64,000 nucleotides of DNA, taken from NCBI GenBank assembly GCA_964036045.1, contig OZ038389.1:63750359-63814358 (forward strand), in the 5' to 3' direction. Positions 40,928 through 51,400 of the stretch are shown piece after piece. Under the pieces are notes generated by a model. That model saw only the letters and a program-made list of their open reading frames with translations, ran no database searches and was not told the DNA's origin. Numbering within the stretch: the first letter of the stretch is position 1; every line of letters starts with the position of its first letter. Made by a program: the position numbers and the translations under genes. Origin of the DNA: Eutreptiella sp. 'Long Island Sound 2002'. Its lineage: Eukaryota > Euglenozoa > Euglenophyceae > Eutreptiales > Eutreptiaceae.

Positions 40928-43260
40928 CCCTCCTGGAGTACTAGTTGATCAAGCTAGTAGGACCAAGGAAAAAAGCTCAAATTTCCGTAAAATTACCTCA
41001 CAAAATACATTAAACCAGCCAGAGATATTCCCATCAGATCATAGAAGCCTATCACACTGTAGGTACCCTTGAAAAACAGTGTAATGTACCGTGAGTGATG
41101 TCCCTTCGATGGGGCATTCCTCAAAAGTCGCCAGCGTGCGGCGAAAACGTTTGTCAAAATTTGGGGGTAGTGGGGTTTGAACCCAGGACTTCCTCCCTAG
41201 AGCACACATGCTTGCCCACTAGGATACAGTCGAACGCTCTAATGCGGACAGCTATCGCTGTACAAACAGCGTTTTAGTAAACATCCCGACCAAGGGCCAG
41301 GGCGGAGCAATACTCCCAATGGAGGGCACGAATCCCCAGAAGCTGAAGAAAATAGAAAATGGAACCAACAGGGAGTGAGTCCTGTGGTTTAGCGATAGGG
41401 TTGGCGATTTAAGAAGTCGAATCGCAAAAAACTGACGAAACGACGTCAGAAATCGTCACTTTTAGGTCAAAACCTAAAGTCGCACACAAGCGGAACAGCA
41501 GCGGACTCCCAAAAAAATTTGCGCAAGCGTAAAGGGCTCCAGAAAAGGAAGGTACGAGCCGTGGTTTTTAAAGCTTTTAAAAGGAATTTTTGCACAGTTG
41601 CATCAAAAATTTTACGAACTTTAGGAAAAGGTATTGTACAGAAACCGACACAACAGAGCAGGTGGACAGCCCACCTCTCAGGTATGTTAGTGTCATGTCA
41701 CACGTATGCATTGCGTTCGTGTTCGTTGCTTCGCTAAACAGCTAGGGTTGTCACCGTTGCGTTCGTTGGGGGTTTGGGCGTTCACTTCCCTTGCTCTGCA
41801 CAGGTCAAAACGGAAATGAAAGGTATGTGATACGAATGGAGCACGCAGCGTGCACGTAGGGTTAGTGTATGCGCCGTGCTCGCCATGCATGCGCCTAATC
41901 TAGGCATTCACACGTTGCGGCCCTTTTTCCTGTGTCCCAATCCACCCTTCTCTTCTCTCACAGGTCAAAAAGGAAAGTGCTTGCTCGTGTTCGTGTTGCC
42001 GTAGCGCTAAAATAAGGTTTTTCAGAATGCGTAGGCTTGTTTTGCGCTGTGCTGTTGTTCACCATTCCTGTCCTTCTTCTGCAGGAACAAGGTAAGAAGG
42101 GCATGCATGACACACGATGCATCAATCGATTAGGGTTGTTTATAACTCGCCGTAGGGTTGTTTAAGCGCTTAGGGTTGCTTTGCCTTCGTGTTCCCTTTG
42201 CCCTTCACATGGTGCGTGGTGAGTAAGGTAGGTAAGCCCAGCAGGAGCTCACCTCCTGGTTGAGTCACGCGATGATTGGTTGTTGTGAATTAAAAAGAGT
42301 ACTGTCAATCGTCTCCCTTCCCTGCATAAACACGATGCATTAAAGGGATGTAGGCCACGCGCAGTGCACACGGTATAACTCTTTTTTAGGCTACCAGGGG
42401 CTCCGCCCTACATTCTATACGAGAACGGGTGGAGTCCTTAAGCTTGCTTGGTTGCGGCCTGGTTAGAGGACAGCGTATTATTGGTCAGCCTGAGAAGCGT
42501 ATAATACGTGGAGGCTGGCTAGGTTCCTCAGCCCCTAACCAAATCTCATCTGCCTCTGTTTACAGGTGGGCAAGGTCAGGGTGATGGGTGCAGCAGCAGT
42601 TGCCTTCGGCGACTTCTGGATTTTTCTGTCCAAGCTAAAAAGGGCGCAGATCACACAATCAACAAACTGTACCTCAGCGAAGAGTGGCGAGGACAGTCCA
42701 ACCTCATCGTCATACACGTTGTGCATGCAAAGAAAGCACTCTCTCCCTCCAAGCCCTGACAGGGAAACGTGTGGTGACGTCTCTGTTAGGCCACAGTCGC
42801 TTAGTAGCGCTGTGTTCTCTTGCAATTTCACAGGGGAGCCAGTAGGGCTCGTGACTTCTCTGCCATGACCACCCAGTAGCGTGTGTAGGGGTTAGGGTCA
42901 GCAAGCCTGGTAGGGGCGTAGTGCTGTTATGCTCACCCTGCCTTCGAAGGCTAGTGCTGGCATCAGTGAGTGTAGTGTAGTGGTGTCTCCTGTCCCGCGT
43001 GCTTTTCCTCGTGGGCAGGGGAGTGTGTTAGCTTTTGGCCATTAGAAAAATGGGCGTTTTGTACGCCTTTACCACACTTGGCCACCCCTCCCCTCTAGTA
43101 GGTAGGGCTTTTGCCGTCTTCTCTAAAGGATAGGCGCCAGAACAGAAATTAGGCGCCATAGGAGTGGTAATATTACCTGATTAGGACCCTCGGTCCGACG
43201 ACAGCGAAGCCCGGTCTCCGGGAGCCACGCGGGGGAGTGAAGTGAGACACATACAGACAT
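40928..43260 (-). other. Family II 3' non-coding region, without coding part
   Basis: 40928-41973 repeats 39155-40209, including a tRNA-like stretch (41167-41228). 41974-43260 is colinear with 61173-62320, next to the family II integrase. Homology stops at about 43,260, before any pol sequence, so this copy is truncated. Confidence 0.7.
42239..42540 (-). ncRNA. Conserved hairpin block, family II (truncated copy)
   Basis: H1 at 42239-42259 pairs AGGAG with CTCCT. H2 at 42397-42437 pairs GGCTCCGCCC with GGGTGGAGTCC. H3 at 42461-42540 has outer GGTTAG/CTAACC, middle CAGCCT (42486-42491)/AGGCTG (42512-42517) and apex CGTATAATACG. Stem sequences differ from family I, but pairing is kept. Confidence 0.65.
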
Positions 43261-43796
43261 AGGGAGGAGGAGGAGGCGGAGATGCGGTCCCCCGGTAGGG
43301 CGCCCCCGCGGCACATCTCCATGGTGCCCACCGGCCCTCCACGGTCTGAAAAGCGACCGGGAGGGAGGTTTCACCCCAACCCGTCTGGCTAAGCATCATG
43401 GCGGCGGCTCTCCTCTTTGTCTCCTCCCCTTGTCCGCTGGCCCGCGCTACCTGCATGCACCCGCCCTACACGTAGCCGGATCCCCTCTCAGGGGCACAGA
43501 ATGGGGGGCGAGGCGGAGTGCCGGGTCCACTTCCGGTACGGTCCACCACCGCCCCAAGGGAAGGGGGACACAGTCTCACGGGTGTGGGCCCTTAGCCCAC
43601 CAGGTACTACCGACTGGGCGGCGTTTGGCCGGCGGGTCACGGGGGCTTGGTCCCTGGCCTGGTCACCCCCCCTCCCCGAACGCGCGGCACTTCTGCCGAA
43701 GGTGCCCGTGCGCGGGGCCATCCTCTAACCCCCCGGTCGTGTCCCCCCAATCCGCAGTGCTGCACATCTGCGGAGACGACACGCAAACCCCCGCCT
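43261..43796. other. GC-rich sequence without a recognised feature
   Basis: High GC and several overlapping ORFs on both strands, none with a recognisable domain. Composition is unlike the flanking retroelement sequence but like the adjoining minisatellite. Confidence 0.4.
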
Positions 43797-44715
43797 CGGT
43801 GAATCCAAAGCGAAGGAGGCCCCCTCGCCTCAGCGGCGGGGGCCTCGGTGGTCCCAAATCGATATAGGCCCCTTCGCCTCAGCAGCGGGGTCCTTGGTGA
43901 TCCCACAGCGAAGGAGGCCCCCTCGCCTCAGCGGCGGGGGCCTCGGTGTCCGAAAGCGAAAGAGGCCCCCTCGCCTCAGCCGAGGGGACCTCGGTGGTCC
44001 CAAAGCGGCGGAGGCCCCATCGCCTCAGCGGCGGGGAACCTGGTGGTCCCGACGAGAAGGAGGATCCCTCGCCGCAGCGGCGGGGGCCTCGGTGATCCCA
44101 AAGCAAGGGAGGCCCCCTCGCCTCAGCGGCGGGGGCCTCCATGGTCCCAAAGCCCAAGAGGCCCCCTCGCCCCAGCGGCGGGGGCCTCAGTGGTCCCAAA
44201 ACGAAAGAGGCGCCCTCGCCTCAGCGGCGGGGGCCTCGATGGTGCGAAAGCCAAGGTGGCGCCCACCGCCTCAGCGGCGGGGGCCTCGATGGTCCCAAAG
44301 CGAAGGAGGCCCCCTCGCCTCAGCGGAGGGGGCCTTGGTGAACCCAAAGCAAATGAGGCACCCTTGGCTCAGCAGAGGGGGCCTCGATGGTCCCAAAAAG
44401 AAAGAGGGCCCCTCGCCTCAGCGGCGGGGGCCTCGATGGTCCGAAAGCCAAGGAGGACCCCTCGCCTCAGCGGAGGGGGCCTCGTTGGTCCCAAAGCGTA
44501 GGAGGCCCCCTGGCCTCAGCGGAGGGGGCCTCGGTGGTCCCAAAGCGAAGGACGCGCCCTCGCCTCAGCGGCGGAGGCCTCAGTGGTCCCAAAGCCAAGG
44601 AGGCCCTCTCCCCTCAGCAGAGGGGGCCTCGATGTTCCCAAAGCAAAGGAGGCCCCCTCGCCTCAGCGGCGGGGGCCTCGGTGGTCCCAAAGCCAAAGAG
44701 GCCCCCTCTCAAGAA
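43797..44715. repeat. 49-bp GC-rich hairpin minisatellite, about 18 units
   Basis: The phrase cgcctcagcggcgggggcct recurs every 48-49 bp. Most units contain GAGGCCCCC followed about 13 nt later by its reverse complement GGGGGCCTC, so the array is a chain of hairpins. Because 49 leaves a remainder of one when divided by three, each plus-strand frame cycles through the same repeating peptide, which accounts for the long overlapping ORFs (217, 275, 172 residues). Confidence 0.93.
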
Positions 44716-45401
44716 TGGTGAATCCAAGTGTCTTGTGGGACTCAGTCGAAAGATTGGCCTTGTCCAAGTCGATGGACACCGCCGCCACTGTACATAAAGG
44801 ACCATTCGGTGTTTTTCAGTTATATACTGTCAGTAAAGCGCCTCTTGCTATCCTTCGGCGCGTTACATGCCAAGGATTCAGGGCCATCATGTCCCTTCAT
44901 GATGCATCATCATCAGACCGACATTTTCCTGGAATCCGTTGGATGCTTGCGAACAAACGTGCCAAGAAGCATAATTGGGCTGAACGAACGACATTATATA
45001 TTGACCTAAATCTGAACGAAGGCAGTAGTCGTTTCGGTTCCAGACATTACGCATCATTTTGCCTTAATCCGCGGAGATTTGTACATGCTAGGAAAATTTA
45101 GGGTAATTTACTTGTCATCTCCTTTCATTCCTTCAGGATCTGCTTACCGCTTAGCCTAACCATGTTAACGCTGATGTTTTTCTGTTCCCTTAGGACTTGT
45201 ACACTACGTTGGTCCTTATGTCCTCTCTCTGCAATTGTTTTTTTTTTCCTTCCATCTTATTGCAAATTGAGACTCAACCTTGTTGATTCTTGTGAAAATC
45301 CGTCAGATGCGTTAAATCTGTAGCACATGCTGTACCTTTCAGAACGAGAAAAGCGGGACTAACACGATGTAGAGTACGTGGTGGACGCCGTAGCGTGCCC
45401 G
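44716..45401. other. No recognisable feature
   Basis: Unique-looking sequence between the minisatellite and family I copy b. Only short ORFs. Confidence 0.45.
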
Positions 45402-45406
45402 CGAGA

Positions 45407-46204
45407 AGAAAAGTTTATAGTGTCTTCAGCACTGTGTTTTTGCTTCTCCTGCTGCTTGTTGTTGCTGTAGGGTGTCCTGCTGCTTGTTTTGGATGATGAA
45501 AAACTTTTGTTTGTTGAAATACAGTAAAGCCAAGTCAATCCAGGATAGCCCAAGCCAATAGTATGCAAGGAGAAGGTAATTCAGGATCAAAGCATGAAGG
45601 GCTGCAGTGTAAACAGTGAAAGATGATTGGATATTCACAGAAACTACAGCTCAGGTCACAAATGAATGCATATTCACAAAGATAGCTGAAATGTTTTAGG
45701 AAAAGAGTTAGAAAACTGCCTCAGGATCACTCTCTCTCCATAGTGCCATCTTAGGAGATGTGCACTCTTTGTTTTGGGTCCCATATGTGCTGAGGTGGCA
45801 TGGTATGTGGCGATGAGGTCACTGCCATGTCACATGGGATCTTCCTACTTAGCTAGGCTGACCAGGAATTGAACCCAGGACCTCTCAAAAAGAGGTGCCT
45901 AGCCCCCTATGGTGCATACCACTAGGGCAGATAAGTATTCATGGAAAAACATAGATAAATTCATAGGCTCTACCTTAGGTATGTCAGTGCTCAGTCAACT
46001 CAGGAAAAGATGTTTTACTTCTGATTGAAAGGGGATTAAGGGGTCCACTCCATATCCTGATTGGGTGTTTGGTTCCATAGGTCAAAATGTGTTATCACCA
46101 GTTTTGGTTGGACCAATACTAAGATTAAAATGCATGGATGCTCAGTGCATCTCTAACACAACTAGAGTATGCCTCAAAGCAATGGAAAAGCACTTTTTCT
46201 TACT
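45407..46204 (-). repeat. 3' LTR of family I copy b
   Basis: 798 bp, preceded by CGAGA. Contains the tRNA-like segment at 45856-45929. Confidence 0.95.
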
Positions 46205-46212
46205 CCCCCCTT
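46205..46212 (-). other. Polypurine tract of family I copy b
   Basis: Minus-strand AAGGGGGG directly before the 3' LTR. Confidence 0.85.
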
Positions 46213-48474
46213 GTGCTGTGGTGGCCACCACTGTCGCATTTTAGGAAAAAGGGAATTTTTCTTGGCCTTTCCTTGGTTTCCACATCTACTTTAAAATACC
46301 TACAGTCTCCCTCACACTGAAAAATGGGCGCTCACCATGGCTGGCGTCCTTTTGCTGCTCTGATTGTACAGTTTCCACAGAAGACTCAGCGCTCATGGCG
46401 CTGCCGGGGCTCCTGTGGCTTGGTTGGGTTAGTATGGGAGCATGCCAAACATGTGCATATGCACCCTCCCTCCCAGACGCAGCGTCGACACAACCCAAAC
46501 GCAAGACACATTATACACACTCGCATGGGTTCTCGTAAACCTGCTGGCGACCTGTGACCTGTCTTAGGGCGAAGGGAGTCGAAAGAAAATTAAAATTGCC
46601 CCTTGGTGGGGTCTTGGTTCTGCTCAGTCTCTCCAGGCACCTGCGTTTCGGCCCGAACACGGCCTACTCAGCGAGGCTGCGCGTGGGTATCTGCAGAGGC
46701 AGGAATGGGAGAATTATGGACGAATCCACGCAAAAACGAAGCGACGACACCAAAATCCGTCAAATGACGGCGTAGAATTTTTCTGAAACGACACACCTGG
46801 GCAGAATCCAATTGTGCATCAGAAGCACATTTTTATAAAAATTATAGTCATCTCTGGATTTTTTAAATCCAGAAATTCATACGCATAAAATGGCGGCGCG
46901 CAGGAGCGGCTCCTAGCGAAGCGCCGGAAAATGGAGAAATAATGGAATTATAAACGTATGTCTCACGTAGTCTTGAAAATGACGAGACACACATTAATAA
47001 ATAAACATACAGATTCCACCCACACTAATAGAAGCTTCAAAAATTCAAGAATTCGAAAATCAATTGAAAAGACTTCAATGAATCAGGTATAAACTACAGG
47101 TATGCTCGTCTTGCATGCCGCATACACATTGCTCGTCTCGTGTCTCCGTGAACGAGCCTTGTAGCAGCGCCAACAACGATAACAACGATAGGACGCGACA
47201 GAGGGATTGATTAGAAAGATTGCAGATGATTAGCGGTCAGATCAGGGTGATTAGACATACATACAAGTGCATAGCAACGTTCTTCGCGTGCGCCCCTTTT
47301 GTTCTCTCACCTTGCTTCACTTCCCAGCGGTAGGTAAGGTAGGTACGCCCAGGCGGGGCCACCCCCTGGTGGAGTCAAGATTTACGCGTAGATGGGCAGG
47401 TTTGCCCACGAACTTGTCGCATACTCGTGCATGCACACACGCATTAAAGGGTAGGCCACGCGAAGTGCGCACGGTAAACCTTGTTTAGGCTACCCAGGGG
47501 CTCCTCGGTACGTTCTTTAAGAGAACCTGAGGAGTCCCTTAACGCTTGCTTGCTTGATAAGGGTAGCTGCTCCTGCAGCGTGTTTGCGGACAGTGTATTA
47601 TAGGTCACGCTGAGAAGGGTATAATACCTGGAGCGTGGCTTGGTTCCTCAGCCGCAAACGCCCTTTCATTTGCCTTTGTTTTACAGGTGGGCAGGTAGGG
47701 TGATTGGTGCAGCAGCATTTTTTTTTATGCCCTGCTAAACAGGGGCGCAGATCACACAAACAAGTAACTCCGCTCCGCCTGTGGCAGAGCAAGGAGTCCG
47801 ACTTCATCGACATCTGCGCCTTGCACACGAGAGCACTCCTTCCCTCCAAGCCCTAGCAGGGGAAACGCGTTGTGGCGTCCCCTGTCAGGCCACAGTTGCT
47901 TAGTAGCGCTGTGTTCTCTTGCCATTTCACAGGAGGGTCGCTAGGACCCAAGAGACCTTCATCTTCGCAACGCCCAGTAGAGTGTGCGTGTAGGAGTGGT
48001 AGTCCTGAGTGGGGGCTAGAGCCAGTTGCCCAGTGCTCGCCCACCAGGATGGTGCCACTGTAGAGTGTGTAGGACCTGTAGGGGGTGTGTCACTGTTCCA
48101 CCCTTTTCCTGCAATTTTAGCGGGGTTGGTGGGCTGTGACAGTGGTTAGGTCAGTGTTTTGGCCACATAGCAAACAGGCGTTTTGCATGCCTTCATAGCT
48201 TTTGGCCACCCCTCCCTGTAGTAGACAGATAGGTAGGGAAAACAATACCTGGATTAGCACGCTGGGTATTCCCCCAAGGTTTTGCGCCAGCACAGAAATT
48301 GGGCGCATAGGGGAGGGGAGACCCGGGGCGTACCCCGTGGCATCAATAAGCCAACCCTCCAGGTTCAGCAAGGGCGCAGACTTGGGTATAATTAGGACAC
48401 CACTTCTGCGGCTTGCTCTCAGGACCTTAGGACTAGCACACTCACACATACGCTTTGGCAGGTAAGGGTAAGGT
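46213..48474 (-). other. 3' non-coding region of family I copy b
   Basis: Near-identical partner of 11928-14192. No ORF of note. Contains the hairpin block at 47349-47659. Confidence 0.7.
47349..47659 (-). ncRNA. Conserved hairpin block, family I copy b
   Basis: H1 at 47349-47369 and H2 at 47497-47538 match copy a. H3 at 47582-47659 has outer GTTTGCGG/CCGCAAAC, middle CACGCT (47606-47611)/AGCGTG (47632-47637) and apex GGTATAATACC. The middle stem differs from copy a on both sides, in a compensating way. Confidence 0.65.
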
Positions 48475-51400
48475 TCAGTCCCTAGCTTTAGTCTTGGAGG
48501 CAAGCGTCTCAGCGAGCCTCAACAACTCACCAAGGTTGTTCTGGGACAAGTAGTCAACCAGAACTGAGTTTAGGCGTCCCTCAGGTAGAACAAATGCAGA
48601 GAAGGGCTCCCAGGTGGCCTCTTCGACTCCAAACCCTTCCCAGAGGGTGAGGAAGCGCCAACCCTGGCGATAGCGGTGGCCTAGGACAGACTTCACCAGG
48701 TAGAAGCCCTCCTTAGCCATCTCCTCGGCGTTCATGTCGGGGAGTTCACCTTCAACTTCCATAGGGCTGGCAGCCCCTTGTAGGTCCAGAGCGGCGATTT
48801 CCTCGTCGTTCAGCTCCCACTCCTCCCCACAGAGGTCTTCAGGATCATGGTAGCGCTTCAGGTGTTGAGCGGCGCACACCAGGGTCCCCCCTAGACGGGG
48901 AGAACACCGCACCGTGATACGGTGCCCATCCACAGATAGAATCTTGTACGGCCCGAAGTATGGGTCATCGCTGGTAGAGCGAGGCCAGGCGGGTAGTCGA
49001 CTGTGGTGCACCAGCACCCAGTCCCCCTCTTGGTAGGTGGCCGGTACTCGGTGCTTGTTCTTCTTGTTCCACTGACGCTCCCTCACTCTCTGGAGCATAG
49101 CCTTGGCCTTGTCCACCTTCGCTTGTTGCTCTTGGACCCACTCACCCACAGAAGAATGGGTGTCCTCTGGATAGGGGGCATGTAGGAACCACGCCGGGCG
49201 CCCCATGAATAGCTCATGTGGCGAGTAGCCAGTAGCTGAACTCTCTTGGGAGTTCATCATCAAGGATATGACGGGGAGTAGTCTCACCCAGTCTCTGGTG
49301 CGTTCAGTTTTGCACCATATCCTGACGTTCTCCTTCAGGACACGAATCTGTCGCTCACATAGGGGGTTGCTCGTGTGAGAGTAGGGAATCCCCGTAGACA
49401 CCTGGACATTGAGGGATCTCAGCACCCTCTTGTACCAGCCAGTATCTGAGCGTACTCGTACGTCCTCATCGGAGTTGATCTCCTTGGGCGCCCCATAGAC
49501 ACAAAACCACTCCTCCAGGAGTATCTTGATAGTCTCCTCCCCGGTAATGTGCTTGGTACATGGGAACACCCTGGTAAACCTGGTCAACCCACAGGTCACC
49601 ACGAGGGCGAAGTCATAGCCCCCGAACTTCGGCATCTCCGTGTAGTCCACGTATAGAACACTGTTAGCACAGTGAGGGATGGGCAGGGTCGAGTAGAGAC
49701 CTCTGTCCCTGATATCCCCTGGTTTACAGGACCTGCACGGGCACTTGTCCACGATAGGCTGGAGTGTCTTCCGCAGTTGGTCGTCAGTCCACGTAGTGTG
49801 GAACCACTGCTTGAACAGCCTCAGGGTACGGTCAGCACCCACATGACCACTGGACTCATGGGTCCACTTCAGCAGCGCTGGAACTCGGTCACTAGGCACC
49901 ATGATGCGGTCCTCGTGCCAGAGGAAGCTCTTGTCCCGCTTCCACTGGTCTTGGTTGACCAGGAGGGGTTCAAGGCGTTTCTCCAGGCGCCGGTAGATAT
50001 CCCCAAACTCCTGTAGATACTCTGATTGTTGGAGTCCATCCAGGGGGCGTATCATGGTCATGTTCAGGTCCAGATGTACGTCCATACGGCTGAACGCCTC
50101 CTTAGCCAGCGCTTCAGACCGGGCACCAATCAGGGCGTCGAAGTTGTTGCGGCTGATGTAGTCGGCACACTCATTCTTCACCCCCTGGATATGGTGTACC
50201 GTCAGCCGTAGTTGACTGAGGTAGGTCCACCAGCGACGTAGCTTGGCCTTCTCTGGTGGGGGGCCCTTCTGGAAACTGCGGACCGGTTCTTGGTCGCATA
50301 GCCAGACCACAGGGTTACTCCCCAACAGTCGTGCTTGTGAGGATAGCACCAGCATACCCGCGAGCAATTCCTGCTCATAGGTGGAGTAGTTCCCCCTGGC
50401 CTGGTTCCACTTCCAGTTCCAGTGGCCCAGAGGTACTAGGACCCACTTGTCGTCAGGGTAGCTGTGCTTGAGGGTTCCATCTCGGTTGAGACCTTCCGTC
50501 CCCCATTGGGAAATGGCCGAGTCGAACTCCTCCTTCTCTAGTGCTTGCCATTGGAACAACGTTCCTCCACCGCCCACATTGCTGGCGTCGGTCACCAGGA
50601 TAATCTCCCCTTGTGCCCTAGGCACGCCCAAGCACTTAGCGTTGGCTACCTTGTCTTTGAGCTCGTCAAACGCTTGTTGCTCTTGTGGGCCCCAGCGCCA
50701 AGTAGTACTCTTCTTGATCAAGTCCGTCAGAACGGCGCTGGTATAGGTGAAGTTCTTGATGTGGCGGCGATAGAAGTTGCACGCCCCAATGAAACTGCGT
50801 ACATCATGAAGTCCTTTCTTGGGGTCTTCGTGTCGTACCTTGGCATCCATCAGGGGTTTGGCCTTAGAGGCCGCTGGGGTCCACCACCCATAGCCAACGT
50901 CAAACCCCAAGTACTGCATGGTCTCCTGCATGAACTCACACTTCTCCAGCTTGAGTCGTGTGTGGTTCTCCTGGCAGACCGCAAAGAACTCACCCAAGAG
51001 GATTAGGTGATCCTCCTGGGTATTGGTCCCGAGGCATACATCGTCGATGTGAGCCTCCATCTGGGCCCCACGGGATATGTGCTCCTGCACCTTAGGTCTC
51101 CTTCGTAGGATGGACAAGATCTTGTTCATCAGCTCTTGGAACAGAGCGGGTGCGTTAGCCACGCCGAACGGCATGACCTTCCACTTGAATACCCTCCCCT
51201 GAGGGGTGATGAAGGCCAGTAGTTCCTGCGCGTTGGGCGTCAGGTCCACTTGCCAGAATCCACTTCGCTTGTCCATCTTGGTCTTGTAGCGACAGGAGGC
51301 TATCTTCTCCAGGGTAGACTCCATATTGGGAATGGACCCTGAGTGGTTCAACGTCTTCTTGTTCAGCTCTCCATAGTCCACTACCAGCCGTTTGGCTGTA

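Noticed and set aside
43894-44721. Repeat-rich ORFs of 217, 275 and 172 residues in the 49-bp array
   Set aside because: All three frames encode the same cyclic peptide. Unit changes do not favour any frame.
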